Assembly: GCF_016862755.1 (NCBI RefSeq)
Contig: NZ_BONO01000011.1
Coordinates: 59,094-123,093 of the forward strand
Origin: Cellulomonas pakistanensis
GTDB lineage: Bacteria > Actinomycetota > Actinomycetes > Actinomycetales > Cellulomonadaceae
DNA: 64,000 nucleotides
Reading direction: 5' to 3'
Shown here one piece after another: positions 9,150 to 17,625 of the stretch. Both the position numbers and the translations under genes were made by a program. Numbering within the stretch: position 1 is the first letter of the stretch; every line of letters starts with the position of its first letter. The notes below the pieces were generated by a model, which was not told the origin of the DNA, ran no database searches, and saw nothing but the letters and a program-made list of their open reading frames with translations.

Positions 9150-10726
9150 TTGCTCTCCTCCTCGGAGGCCTCGATGTCGGCCTCGCCGAGCACGGTGTGG
9201 TGGGTCGCGGCCTGCTGCACGGCCTCGGCCTGCGGGACGCCGGCCATCATGAGGCCGAGCACGTCGCGGTCGGTGCCGCCGGGGACGACGCCGACGATGC
9301 GGCCGCGGTACATGACGACGATCCGGTCGGCCAGGGCGAGCACCTCGTCCAGCTCGGTCGACACGATGATCACCGGGGTGCCGGAGTCCCGCTCCTGCAC
9401 GATGCGCTTGTGCACGAACTCGATGGACCCGACGTCGAGGCCGCGGGTGGGCTGGGACGCGATGAACAGCCGCAGCGGGCGGGACATCTCACGCGCCAGG
9501 ACGACCTTCTGCTGGTTGCCGCCGGACAGCGTGCCGGCGTGCGCGTCGACCGACGGGGTGCGGACGTCGAACTCCACCGTCCGGCGCTCGGCGTTCTCCT
9601 GGACCCGCTTCGGGTCCAGCGAGATCCCGCGCGCGAACGGGGCGCGGTCGTAGAGGTCGAGGATGAGATTCTCGGCGACGGAGAAGTCGGCGACGACGCC
9701 GTCCTCCGTGCGGTCCTCGGGCACGAAGCCGACGCCCGCGTCGAGCACCTGCTTGACGGTGCGGCCGACCAGCTCGGTGCCGTCCAGCACGACCGACCCG
9801 GCGACCGGCTGCTGCAGGCCCAGGATCACCTCGGTGAGCTCGGTCTGCCCGTTGCCCTGCACGCCGGCGACCGCGACGATCTCGCCGCGCGCGACGTCGA
9901 ACGACACGTCGTCGACCTGGCGCACGCCCGCCTCGTCGAGCACGGACAGGTCGCGCACCCGCAGGGCGACCTCGCCGGCCTGCGCGGGCGCGCGGTCGAC
10001 GCCGAGCGACACGGAGCGGCCGACCATGAGCGAGGCGAGCTCGGTCTCGGCGGCGTCCGGCCACGCGCTGCCGACGACCTTGCCGCGCCGGATGACGGTG
10101 ATCCGGTCGGCGACGGCGCGGACCTCGCGGAGCTTGTGGGTGATGAAGACGATGGACGTGCCCGCGGCCTTGAGCTGGCGCATGATCGCGATCAGCTCGT
10201 CGGTCTCCTGCGGCGTCAGCACCGCGGTCGGCTCGTCGAGGATGAGGACCCGCGCGTCCCGGGACAGCGCCTTGATGATCTCGACGCGCTGCTGCGCGCC
10301 GACCGGCAGGTCCTCGACCATGGCGTCGGGGTCGACGTCGAACCCGAACCGGTCGGAGATCTCCTTGACGCGGCGCCGCGCCTCGGCGAGGTCGATGAGT
10401 CCGCCGCCCTTGACCGGCTCGTAGCCGAGGACCACGTTCTCCGCGACGGTGAAGACCGGGACCAGCATGAAGTGCTGGTGCACCATGCCGATGCCCGCCG
10501 CCATCGCGTCGCCGGGACCGGCGAACTCGACGGGGCGGTCGTCGACGAGGATCTCGCCGTCGTCCGGGTCGTAGAACCCGTAGAGCACGTTCATCAGCGT
10601 GCTCTTGCCCGCGCCGTTCTCACCCAGCAGGGCGTGGATCTCGCCGGGCTCGACCACCAGGTCGATGTGGTCGTTCGCCACCAGGGCGCCGAAACGCTTG
10701 GTGATCCCCCGCAGCTCCAGCTTCAC
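9146..10726 (-). CDS. Nucleoside ABC transporter ATP-binding protein (two nucleotide-binding domains)
   Basis: This 526-residue protein has two fused ATPase domains, as in sugar and nucleoside importers. The first is canonical: Walker A GENGAGKS near residue 35, signature PVGAQQRVEI and Walker B VLILDEPTAVL. The second has a degenerate Walker A (GVQGNGQTEL), an intact LSGGNQQK and a Walker B ending IASQPTRGLD, where Gln replaces the catalytic Glu. This asymmetry is usual in the BmpA-associated subfamily and suggests only one site hydrolyses ATP. ATG 10726 begins at the family N-terminus. A hairpin separates the gene from the binding-protein gene upstream. Confidence 0.95.
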   Translation of the reverse strand: MKLELRGITKRFGALVANDHIDLVVEPGEIHALLGENGAGKSTLMNVLYGFYDPDDGEILVDDRPVEFAGPGDAMAAGIGMVHQHFMLVPVFTVAENVVLGYEPVKGGGLIDLAEARRRVKEISDRFGFDVDPDAMVEDLPVGAQQRVEIIKALSRDARVLILDEPTAVLTPQETDELIAIMRQLKAAGTSIVFITHKLREVRAVADRITVIRRGKVVGSAWPDAAETELASLMVGRSVSLGVDRAPAQAGEVALRVRDLSVLDEAGVRQVDDVSFDVARGEIVAVAGVQGNGQTELTEVILGLQQPVAGSVVLDGTELVGRTVKQVLDAGVGFVPEDRTEDGVVADFSVAENLILDLYDRAPFARGISLDPKRVQENAERRTVEFDVRTPSVDAHAGTLSGGNQQKVVLAREMSRPLRLFIASQPTRGLDVGSIEFVHKRIVQERDSGTPVIIVSTELDEVLALADRIVVMYRGRIVGVVPGGTDRDVLGLMMAGVPQAEAVQQAATHHTVLGEADIEASEEESK

Positions 10727-10825
10727 GTGGGCCTGCTCCTTCGATCGTTCGTGTCGCTGCGCACACTAGGCCAATCCTGACGGCCGGTGACAGCCGCGGG
10801 GCCCGGCGGGCGCCGGTGGACGCAC

Positions 10826-10860
10826 CGGTGGCCCGGGCAGGCGTGCTGCCCGGGCCACCG
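10826..10860 (-). terminator. Hairpin between lipoprotein and transporter ATPase genes (partial terminator)
   Basis: Arms 10826-10840 and 10846-10860 form a perfect 15-bp stem with a GCGTG loop, 14 bases after the lipoprotein stop. Such hairpins often make binding-protein mRNA more abundant than the membrane subunits. No T tract follows. Confidence 0.75.
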
Positions 10861-10874
10861 AGGTGCGTGGTGCG

Positions 10875-11966
10875 TCAGTTCTGGCTGATGGACTCCACGA
10901 CCAGGTCGCCGGAGACGATCTGGGCCTTGAGGTCCTCGACGGCCGTCTTGACCTCGTCGGTCACGACCGAGTCGAAGTCGTGGAACGGCGCGATGCCGAT
11001 GCCCTCGTTCTCCAGGGTGCCGACGTACGGCTCGGAGGAGAAGCTGCCCGCCGAGGCCTCCTTGACCGTGTCGTACACGGCCTGGCCGATCTCCTTCATG
11101 ACCGAGGTCAGGATGATCGAGGAGTAGTCGGGCGAGGTCTCGAACCAGTCGGCGTCGACGCCGACGATGGAGACGTCGCCGGCCTCCTGCGCCGCCGCGG
11201 CGGCACCCAGGCCGACCGGGCCGGCGACCGGCATGATGACGTCCGCGCCCTGGTCGATGAAGCCCGTCGCGAGGTTCTGGCCGTTGGTCTGGTTCTCGAA
11301 GTCACCGGTGAAGGAACCCGTCTGGGCCTCCTTGTCCCAGCCGAGGACCTGGACGTCCGCGCCGTTGTCCTCGTTGTACTTCGCGACGCCGTCGACGAAG
11401 CCGTCCATGAAGATCGACACGGACGGGAGCTGGATGCCGCCGAAGGTGGCGACGGTGCCCGTGGTCGAGGTGCCCGCGGCGACGTAGCCGGCCAGGTACG
11501 CGGCCTCCTGCGTGTTGAACAGCAGCGGCTTGGCGTTGTCCAGCGTGACCGGCTCGAAGTTCTCGTCGGTGAACGCGGAGTCGATCAGCGCGAACTCGAC
11601 GTCGGGGTTCGCCTCGGCCGCGGCCTGGATCGGGTCCTCGAGGAGGAAGCCGACGCCGATGATCAGGTTGCAGTCCTGCTGGACCAGCGAGTCGATGTTC
11701 GGCGTGAAGTCGGTCTCGGCGGTCGACTCGACCTTGACCTCCTCGATGCCCAGCTCCTCGGCCGCGCGGTCCAGACCCTCGGCGCCGGACTGGTTGAAGG
11801 ACTTGTCCTCGAAGCCGCCCGAGTCGGAGACCATGCAGGCCTTGAAGTCGGAGCCGGCCTCGCCGCCGCCGGCGGTGTCGTCGGACTCCTCCGGGGCGCT
11901 GCCGCAGGCGGCGAGGGCGAGCGCGACAGCCCCGGAGAGGGCGGCCGCACGGATGATCTTCTTCAC
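10875..11966 (-). CDS. bmpA: BMP-family nucleoside-binding lipoprotein
   Basis: This is the solute-binding subunit of the nucleoside importer, a lipoprotein anchored outside the cytoplasmic membrane. The 363-residue precursor has a short signal peptide with lipobox ALAAC and lipidation at Cys21. Family features follow: SDSGGFEDKSFNQSGAEGL near residue 48, where BMP proteins carry DxGGxxDxSFNQ, IGVGFLLEDP near 107, NTQEAAYLAGYVA near 150, and VGVDADWFETSP near 270. GTG 11966 is preceded by GGAG with 7 bases between. Genes for nucleoside-degrading enzymes lie downstream, which supports purine and pyrimidine nucleosides as ligands. Its promoter region holds a dyad that may bind a regulator. Confidence 0.95.
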   Translation of the reverse strand: MKKIIRAAALSGAVALALAACGSAPEESDDTAGGGEAGSDFKACMVSDSGGFEDKSFNQSGAEGLDRAAEELGIEEVKVESTAETDFTPNIDSLVQQDCNLIIGVGFLLEDPIQAAAEANPDVEFALIDSAFTDENFEPVTLDNAKPLLFNTQEAAYLAGYVAAGTSTTGTVATFGGIQLPSVSIFMDGFVDGVAKYNEDNGADVQVLGWDKEAQTGSFTGDFENQTNGQNLATGFIDQGADVIMPVAGPVGLGAAAAAQEAGDVSIVGVDADWFETSPDYSSIILTSVMKEIGQAVYDTVKEASAGSFSSEPYVGTLENEGIGIAPFHDFDSVVTDEVKTAVEDLKAQIVSGDLVVESISQN

Positions 11967-12067
11967 GCGATGCTCCTGCTTCTCGTCGTCGACCGGTCCG
12001 CGAGGTCCGGGTGCGCGACGCGCGCCGTTGCGCGTCGCTCCGCCGGGGTCGTCCGGTGTTCGCCGAA

Positions 12068-12109
12068 ACACTAGCCACGCGCAGGTGTCGGCTGTGTTAC
12101 CGGACACCT
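12068..12109 (-). promoter_or_regulatory. Putative promoter and dyad of the nucleoside operon
   Basis: On the minus strand TAGTGT at 12068-12073 is a plausible -10 box, giving a leader of about 95 bases before the lipoprotein GTG. Just upstream AGGTGTC (12083-12089) and GACACCT (12103-12109) form a 7-bp inverted repeat with a 13-base spacer near the -35 position, where a repressor could act. The rest of 11967-12194 holds nothing else I can assign. Confidence 0.4.
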
Positions 12110-12194
12110 TCCGGGGCCCTTCGTTACTCACTTGGAACATTCGTCCGGGCCGCGGCTCACCCGACCGGCCCAGCGCGGGCGACCCCCGGCGCCG

Positions 12195-13397
12195 TCAGCC
12201 GCGCGGCGTCGCCCCGACACGCAGCGCGGCGCGGGCCAGCAGCGCGGCGCCCGCCGCGATCGCGCGCTCGTCCACGACGAGGTCGCCCTGGTGGATGTCG
12301 TAGGTGCGTCCGCCCGGCGTCCGCGTCCCGAGCCGCGCCATCGCCCCCGGGACCCGCGTCAGGTACCAGGCGAAGTCCTCGCCACCGAGCGACTGCTCCG
12401 TGAGGTGCACGGACTCCTCGCCGAGCACGTCCCGGGCGGCCGCCTCGAGGACGGTCACCGCCCGCTCCTCGTTCTCGACCGGCGGGACGCCCCGCTGGTG
12501 CCGCACCTCGACCTCGACCCCGTACGGGGCGACGACCTGCTCGACGGCGTCGTGCAGCACCTGCGACGCCTTCTCCCAGGCCCGCACGTCCAGGCAGCGC
12601 AGCGTCCCGCGCACCGACCCGGACGCCGGGATCGCGTTGTGCGCCGAGCCGGACTGCACCGCGCCCCACGTGAGGTTGACGCCGGACCGCGGGTCCAGCC
12701 GCCGGCCGAGCACCGCGGGCACCTGGGTGATGACCTGCCCCAGCGCGTAGACCAGGTCGGCGGTGAGGTGCGGCCGGGACGTGTGCCCGCCCGGACCGGT
12801 CAGGACGACGGTGATCTCGTCCGACGCGGACGTGATCGGGCCGATCCGGCTGCCGATCCCGCCGACGTCGACCTTCGGGTCGCAGTGCAGCGCGAAGATC
12901 CGGCCGATGCCGTCCAGGCCGCCGGCGGCGATCACGTCGAGGGCGCCGCCGGGCTGGACCTCCTCGGCCGGCTGGAAGATCAGCCGCACGCCGTGCGGGA
13001 GCTCGCCCGCGGCGTGCAGCTCGGCGAGCACCAGGCCCGCGCCCAGCACCGCCGCGGTGTGCACGTCGTGGCCGCAGGCGTGCGCGACGCCGTGCACCGT
13101 GGACGCGTAGGGCAGGCCCGTCGTCTCCTGCACCGGCAGGGCGTCGATGTCCGCCCGGAGCGCGATCCTCCGACCGCCCGTCTCGACCGGGCTGGGCCCG
13201 ATGTCGCACGTGAGGCCGGTCCCCGGCAACATCCGCGGGGCGAGCCCGGCGAGCCGGAGCCGGTCGGCGACGAGCCGGGTCGTGCGCTGCTCGGTGCGGC
13301 CGAGCTCGGGGTGGGCGTGGATGTCGCGCCGGATCTCGACCAGCTCCGGCTCGAGGGTCGCGACGAGCTGGTTGATCCGGGAGGCGTCGACGATCAC
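12195..13397 (-). CDS. M20-family amidohydrolase (hippurate hydrolase/AmiA-like)
   Basis: This is a metal-dependent hydrolase of N-acyl amino acids or related amides, 400 residues. Metal-ligand segments are RRDIHAHPELG near residue 25, HACGHDVH near 105 and FQPAEE near 138. A dimerisation domain (GPGGHTSRPH) lies in the middle, and GGEDFAWYL plus a C-terminal DIHQGD complete the M20 pattern. M. tuberculosis has the paralogues AmiA1 and AmiB1 close to the same deoxynucleoside genes (from memory). GTG 13397 sits 7 bases after TAGTGT (13405-13410), consistent with leaderless expression. The natural substrate cannot be told from sequence. Confidence 0.9.
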   Translation of the reverse strand: MIVDASRINQLVATLEPELVEIRRDIHAHPELGRTEQRTTRLVADRLRLAGLAPRMLPGTGLTCDIGPSPVETGGRRIALRADIDALPVQETTGLPYASTVHGVAHACGHDVHTAAVLGAGLVLAELHAAGELPHGVRLIFQPAEEVQPGGALDVIAAGGLDGIGRIFALHCDPKVDVGGIGSRIGPITSASDEITVVLTGPGGHTSRPHLTADLVYALGQVITQVPAVLGRRLDPRSGVNLTWGAVQSGSAHNAIPASGSVRGTLRCLDVRAWEKASQVLHDAVEQVVAPYGVEVEVRHQRGVPPVENEERAVTVLEAAARDVLGEESVHLTEQSLGGEDFAWYLTRVPGAMARLGTRTPGGRTYDIHQGDLVVDERAIAAGAALLARAALRVGATPRG

Positions 13398-13404
13398 CCT
13401 TCCG

Positions 13405-13410
13405 ACACTA
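13405..13410 (-). promoter_or_regulatory. Putative -10 box of the amidohydrolase (TAGTGT)
   Basis: TAGTGT on the minus strand is 7 bases from GTG 13397, the leaderless spacing seen repeatedly here. Confidence 0.45.
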
Positions 13411-13467
13411 GCCGTCCGCGCAGGTGGCGGCAGGTCCGCAGCGGCGCGCCAGGCCCCGCCGGGGTCG

Positions 13468-14634
13468 TCACAGCAGGTCGTCGCGGCCGCGCTCGCGCCA
13501 GCCGTCGACCGCCTGCTTCACGGCCTGCGCGTGCGCCCGGGTCGTGACGAGCAGGGCGTCGGGGGTGTCGACCACGACCGCGTCGCGGACGCCGAGCACG
13601 GTCACGGCGCGGCCCGCGCCGGGCACGACGACCGACCCCGCGGCGTCCAGCCGCTGCACCAGCGCCTCCTCGCCGAGCGTCCGGCCGCCCTCGACCCCGA
13701 CCGCGGGCAGCAGCGCCGCGAGGGAGTCGAAGTCGCCGACGTCGTCCCAGGTGAACGAGCCCGGCACCACCGCGACCCCGCCGGCGGCGGCCACCGGCTC
13801 GGCGATCGCGTGGTCGATGGCGATCTTCGTCAGCCCCGGCCACGTCTCGGCGAGGACGGCGTCCCGGCGCCCCGCGTCGTCCCAGGCGGCGGCGATCGCG
13901 CGCAGGCCCGCCGCCAGCGGGGGCAGCTGCCGGGCCAGGTGGTCGAGCAGCACGCCGGCCTGGACGAGGAACATGCCGGCGTTCCACCAGTAGTCGCCGG
14001 TCGCGAGGTAGCCGGCGGCGGTCTCGGCGTCCGGCTTCTCGGTGAACCCGGCGACGTGCCGCGCGCTCGGGGCGCCCTCGGCGCCGAGCGGCCCCGCGGC
14101 GCGGATGTAGCCGAACGCGGTCGACGGCTCGGTCGCGGTGATGCCGATCGTCACGACGTAGCCGGCGCGCGCCGCGGCGACGCCCTCCGTGACCGCCGAC
14201 CAGAACCCGTCGAGGTCGTCGATCACGTGGTCGGCCGCGAACGAGCCGAGCACCACGTCGGGCCCGTGCCGCTCGGCGAGGATCGCGGCGGCGAGGCCGA
14301 TCGCGGCCATCGAGTCGCGCGGCGACGGCTCGGCCACGACCTGGCCCGCGCCGAGCTCGGGCAGCTGCGCGGTGACAGCCTGCGCGTGCCGCACGCCCGT
14401 CACGACGAGCACGCCGTCGCGGCCGGTCAGCGGCAGCAGCCGGTCGACCGTGCCCTGCAGCAGCGTGCGGCCCGTGCCGGTCAGGTCGTGCAGGAACTTC
14501 GGCGACCCCTGCCGGGACAGCGGCCACAGCCGGGTTCCGGCGCCGCCGGCGGGCACGACGGCGTGGAAGCCGTCGATCGGCCGGGGGGCGGAAGACGCGG
14601 AGGACGCGGGCGACGCGGCGGCGGGGCTCGACAT
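13468..14634 (-). CDS. manC: Mannose-1-phosphate guanylyltransferase
   Basis: This enzyme makes GDP-mannose from GTP and mannose 1-phosphate for cell-envelope glycoconjugates. The 388-residue nucleotidyltransferase carries the pyrophosphorylase loop GGAGTRLWPLSR near residue 30 with PKFLHDL after it. EPSPRDSMAAIGLAA and the acidic FAADHVI lie near residue 110, FTEKPD and WWNAGMF near 200-225, and TWDDVGDFDSL near 310. It lacks the C-terminal isomerase domain of bifunctional enzymes. ATG 14634 is 7 bases after TACGCT (14642-14647). The Ala/Ser-rich first 20 residues may be dispensable. The phosphosugar mutase at the left edge could supply substrate if it acts on mannose. Confidence 0.94.
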   Translation of the reverse strand: MSSPAAASPASSASSAPRPIDGFHAVVPAGGAGTRLWPLSRQGSPKFLHDLTGTGRTLLQGTVDRLLPLTGRDGVLVVTGVRHAQAVTAQLPELGAGQVVAEPSPRDSMAAIGLAAAILAERHGPDVVLGSFAADHVIDDLDGFWSAVTEGVAAARAGYVVTIGITATEPSTAFGYIRAAGPLGAEGAPSARHVAGFTEKPDAETAAGYLATGDYWWNAGMFLVQAGVLLDHLARQLPPLAAGLRAIAAAWDDAGRRDAVLAETWPGLTKIAIDHAIAEPVAAAGGVAVVPGSFTWDDVGDFDSLAALLPAVGVEGGRTLGEEALVQRLDAAGSVVVPGAGRAVTVLGVRDAVVVDTPDALLVTTRAHAQAVKQAVDGWRERGRDDLL

Positions 14635-14641
14635 GCGGGGC

Positions 14642-14647
14642 AGCGTA
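14642..14647 (-). promoter_or_regulatory. Putative -10 box of manC (TACGCT)
   Basis: TACGCT lies 7 bases before ATG 14634 on the minus strand, indicating a leaderless mRNA. Confidence 0.45.
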
Positions 14648-14714
14648 TCGGGACGAAGCCGACCCGGGCCGGACGCTCGTCACCCGTGTGAGTGGTTCCG
14701 CGCCGGGTGCCGCC

Positions 14715-14733
14715 GGACCAGGGACTCTGGTCC
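14715..14733. promoter_or_regulatory. Inverted repeat upstream of sdhCDAB
   Basis: GGACCAG (14715-14721) and CTGGTCC (14727-14733) form a 7-bp dyad around GGACT. It lies about 95 bases upstream of the inferred sdh transcription start. It is a possible regulator site. Confidence 0.35.
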
Positions 14734-14742
14734 CGGAGCGGG

Positions 14743-14758
14743 TGTGCGCTTGGTCACA
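14743..14758 (+). promoter_or_regulatory. Near-consensus Crp/GlxR-like site upstream of sdhCDAB
   Basis: TGTGCGCTTGGTCACA matches TGTGA-N6-TCACA with one change in the left half. Its centre is about 70 bases before the inferred sdh start. GlxR control of sdh genes is known in corynebacteria. Here it is an inference supported by the perfect site near citrate synthase. Confidence 0.4.
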
Positions 14759-14760
14759 TC

Positions 14761-14777
14761 AGGCCCGGATCGGGCCT
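14761..14777. promoter_or_regulatory. Inverted repeat AGGCCCG/CGGGCCT
   Basis: Seven-base arms 14761-14767 and 14771-14777 flank a 3-base centre, between the Crp-like site and the sdh -10 box. The function is unknown. A short hairpin in DNA or RNA is also possible. Confidence 0.3.
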
Positions 14778-14800
14778 CCCCCGGCGGGTGACCCAGCGCA

Positions 14801-14818
14801 CGATCACTAGAGTGATCG
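14801..14818 (+). promoter_or_regulatory. 18-bp palindrome overlapping the sdhCDAB -10 box
   Basis: CGATCACTAGAGTGATCG is a dyad with two perfect 8-base arms around AG. It contains TAGAGT (14808-14813), the best -10 candidate for the operon. A dimeric repressor bound here would block RNA polymerase. The leader would be about 40 bases, ending at the AGGAGG before sdhC. Confidence 0.55.
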
Positions 14819-14861
14819 GACCGGACACAGCAGTCCCGCCCGACTCGCCAGGAGGCCTCCC

Positions 14862-15287
14862 GTGCCCACTGCGCCGACCGAACCGCGCAACGACGCCGCC
14901 CCCACGGCGCAGCGGATCCCCGGCGGCACCCTCTACCGCGGCCGCGAAGGCATGTGGTCCTGGGTCGCTCACCGCATCACTGGGTTCCTGATCTTCTTCT
15001 TCCTGCTCGTGCACGTGCTGGACACGTCGCTCGTGCGGGTCTCCCCCGAGGCGTACAACGCCGTGATCGGGACCTACAAGAACCCGATCATGGGCCTCGG
15101 CGAGGCCGGCCTCGTCGCCGCCATCGTGTTCCACGCCTTCAACGGCATCCGGATCATACTGGTCGACTTCTGGTCGAAGGGCGCGAAGTACCAGCGCGTC
15201 ATGCTCTGGGTCGTGCTCGGCCTGTTCGTCGTGACGATGGCGGGCTTCCTGCCGCGGCACCTCATGCACGTCTTCGGAGGCGAGTGA
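14862..15287 (+). CDS. sdhC: Succinate dehydrogenase cytochrome b556 subunit
   Basis: This membrane-anchor subunit of respiratory complex II helps bind heme and quinone. It has 141 residues. After a polar start, [19 protein letters not shown] leads into the first of three helices, with HVLDTSL following, and a histidine in [12 protein letters not shown] lies in the second. These are the usual heme and quinone residues of actinobacterial SdhC. GTG 14862 follows a perfect AGGAGG at 14850-14855. The stop shares one base with the sdhD ATG (TGATG). It is the first gene of sdhCDAB, which oxidises succinate to fumarate in the TCA cycle. Confidence 0.96.
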   Translation: MPTAPTEPRNDAAPTAQRIPGGTLYRGREGMWSWVAHRITGFLIFFFLLVHVLDTSLVRVSPEAYNAVIGTYKNPIMGLGEAGLVAAIVFHAFNGIRIILVDFWSKGAKYQRVMLWVVLGLFVVTMAGFLPRHLMHVFGGE

Positions 15288-15736
15288 TGACGACCATCTC
15301 CGCTCCGCGCACCCGCGGCGCCGGCCCCGGCCGGCGCACCTCCCGCGGCAACTGGGAGCTGTACGGCTGGGTGTTCATGCGCGCGTCCGGCGTCGTGCTG
15401 CTCGTGCTGATCTTCGGCCACCTGTTCGTGAACCTGGTCGCCGGCGACGGCATCAGCGCCATCGACTTCGGGTTCGTCGCCGGCAAGTGGGCGTCCCCGT
15501 TCTGGCAGGTCTGGGACCTGCTCATGCTCTGGCTCGCGATGATCCACGGCACCAACGGCGTCCGGACGATCATCAACGACTACGCCGAGCGCGACGGCAC
15601 CCGGATGGTGCTGAAGCTGGCGCTGTACGTGTCGTTCGTGGTCGTCGTCGTGCTCGGCACGCTGGTGATCTTCACGTTCGACCCGTGCCCGCCGAACAGC
15701 CCGGCGGACCTGCTGCCGTCGTTCTGCACGGCCTGA
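15287..15736 (+). CDS. sdhD: Succinate dehydrogenase hydrophobic membrane anchor subunit
   Basis: This is the second membrane anchor of complex II, 149 residues. Basic and glycine-rich residues precede [20 protein letters not shown], the first of three helices. HLFVNLV and [14 protein letters not shown] carry histidines expected near heme and quinone. The C-terminus extends past the last helix with a short tail containing two cysteines. ATG 15287 overlaps the sdhC stop by one base, with GGAGG just upstream inside sdhC. Confidence 0.95.
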   Translation: MTTISAPRTRGAGPGRRTSRGNWELYGWVFMRASGVVLLVLIFGHLFVNLVAGDGISAIDFGFVAGKWASPFWQVWDLLMLWLAMIHGTNGVRTIINDYAERDGTRMVLKLALYVSFVVVVVLGTLVIFTFDPCPPNSPADLLPSFCTA

Positions 15737-15786
15737 CGCCCCGCCCCCTCGTCACCCCCGCTTCTCGCTTGGAGGCATCGACCCCG

Positions 15787-17625
15787 ATGCAGACCCACCA
15801 GTTCGACGTCGTCATCGTCGGCGCCGGCGGCGCCGGGATGCGCGCCGCGCTCGAGTCGTCCGCCCGCACCCGCACGGCGGTCATCTCGAAGCTGTACCCC
15901 ACCCGCTCGCACACCGGGGCGGCCCAGGGCGGCATGTGCGCCGCGCTCGGCAACGTCGAGGACGACAACCCCGAGTGGCACACGTTCGACACCGTCAAGG
16001 GCGGCGACTACCTGGTCGACCAGGACGCCGCGACCATCATGGCGAACGAGGCCATCGACGCCGTGCTCGACCTGGAGCGCATGGGCCTGCCGTTCAACCG
16101 CACCCCCGAGGGCCGGATCGACCAGCGCCGGTTCGGCGGGCACACCCGCAACCACGGCGAGGCCGCCGTGCGCCGGGCCTGCTACGCCGCGGACCGCACC
16201 GGCCACATGATCCTGCAGACGCTCTACCAGCAGTGCGTGAAGAACGAGGTCGCGTTCTTCAACGAGTTCTACGTGCTCGACCTGATCCTCACGCACGACC
16301 TGACCGGCCGCGAGGTCCCGGACGGCGAGGACGTCGCCGTGTCCGGCGTCGTGGCGTACGAGCTGGCCACCGGCGAGCTGCACGTGTTCCGCGCCAAGTC
16401 GGTCGTGCTGGCCACCGGCGGCGCCGGCAAGATCTACAAGACCACCTCGAACGCGCACACCCTGACCGGCGACGGCATGGCCCTGGCCTACCGCCGCGGC
16501 CTGCCGCTGGAGGACATGGAGTTCTTCCAGTTCCACCCGACCGGCCTGGCCGGCCTCGGCATCCTGCTGTCCGAGGCCGCGCGCGGCGAGGGCGGCATCC
16601 TCCGCAACGCCGACGGCGAGCGGTTCATGGAGCGCTACGCCCCCACCATCAAGGACCTCGCGCCGCGCGACATCGTCGCCCGGTCGATGGCCAACGAGGT
16701 GCGCGAGGGCCGTGGCGCGGGTCCGAACAAGGACTACGTCCTGCTCGACCTGACCCACCTGGACCCCGCGCACATCGACGCGAAGCTCCCGGACATCACC
16801 GAGTTCGCGCGCACCTACCTCGGCATCGAGCCGTACACGGAGCCGGTGCCGGTCTACCCGACCGCGCACTACGCGATGGGCGGCGTGCCGACGAACGTCG
16901 AGGGCGAGGTCCTCCGGGACACCACGCACGTCGTCCGCGGCCTGTACGCCGCGGGCGAGGTCGCGTGCGTCTCCGTGCACGGCTCCAACCGGCTCGGCAC
17001 CAACTCGCTCCTGGACATCAACGTGTTCGGCAAGCGCGCCGGCATCTCGGCGGCCGAGTACGCGGCCGGGGCGTCCTGGGTGGACCTCCCGGCCGAGCCG
17101 GCCGCGGCGGTCGTCGCCCAGCTCGAGGAGATGCGCGACCGTCCGCAGGGCGAGCGCGTGTCCGACGTCCGCCGCGAGCTGCAGCAGACGATGGACACCA
17201 ACGCGCAGGTGTTCCGCACCGCCGAGTCGCTGCGTCAGGCGTTCCAGGACATCCAGGTGCTGCAGGAGCGGTACTCCCGGGTCTCGGTCCAGGACAAGGG
17301 CCGGATGTTCAACACCGACCTCATCGAGGCGATCGAGCTGGGCTTCCTGCTCGACATCGCCGAGACGGTCGTCGTCGGGGCGCTCAACCGGCGCGAGTCC
17401 CGCGGCGGGCACTTCCGCGAGGACTACCCCAAGCGCGACGACGAGAGCTTCATGGAGCACACGATGGCGTACCGCCGGCAGCCCGGCGTGCCCGTCGACT
17501 CCCCCGCCGGCTCCGCGCCGAAGGGCGAGGAGGTGCCGCCGCCCGGGCCCGGGCGCCCGGTCGTGCTCCTGGGCACCAAGCCCGTCGTGACCACCGTGTA
17601 CCAGCCGATGGAGCGGAAGTACTGA
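15787..17625 (+). CDS. sdhA: Succinate dehydrogenase flavoprotein subunit
   Basis: This catalytic subunit oxidises succinate with covalently bound FAD. The 612-residue protein begins with the dinucleotide-binding [10 protein letters not shown]. The flavin-linking histidine is His42 in [10 protein letters not shown]. The substrate site is seen in [11 protein letters not shown] and RGEGGILRN, and the capping residues in [13 protein letters not shown]. The C-terminal helical domain ends with an extended tail rich in Pro and Gly before ERKY. ATG 15787 is 11 bases after GGAGG, a slightly long spacing with no better alternative. Its stop overlaps the sdhB ATG by one base. Confidence 0.97.
   Translation: MQTHQFDVVIVGAGGAGMRAALESSARTRTAVISKLYPTRSHTGAAQGGMCAALGNVEDDNPEWHTFDTVKGGDYLVDQDAATIMANEAIDAVLDLERMGLPFNRTPEGRIDQRRFGGHTRNHGEAAVRRACYAADRTGHMILQTLYQQCVKNEVAFFNEFYVLDLILTHDLTGREVPDGEDVAVSGVVAYELATGELHVFRAKSVVLATGGAGKIYKTTSNAHTLTGDGMALAYRRGLPLEDMEFFQFHPTGLAGLGILLSEAARGEGGILRNADGERFMERYAPTIKDLAPRDIVARSMANEVREGRGAGPNKDYVLLDLTHLDPAHIDAKLPDITEFARTYLGIEPYTEPVPVYPTAHYAMGGVPTNVEGEVLRDTTHVVRGLYAAGEVACVSVHGSNRLGTNSLLDINVFGKRAGISAAEYAAGASWVDLPAEPAAAVVAQLEEMRDRPQGERVSDVRRELQQTMDTNAQVFRTAESLRQAFQDIQVLQERYSRVSVQDKGRMFNTDLIEAIELGFLLDIAETVVVGALNRRESRGGHFREDYPKRDDESFMEHTMAYRRQPGVPVDSPAGSAPKGEEVPPPGPGRPVVLLGTKPVVTTVYQPMERKY

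Noticed and set aside
9146..10726. Inactivated transporter ATPase because of the Glu to Gln change in the second Walker B
   Set aside because: The IASQPTRGLD form is normal in the BmpA-associated ATPase subfamily, and the first site is intact.
11967..12194. Purine riboswitch or other RNA leader before bmpA
   Set aside because: I found no conserved purine aptamer core, and the leader from the inferred start is only about 95 bases with a plain ribosome-binding site.
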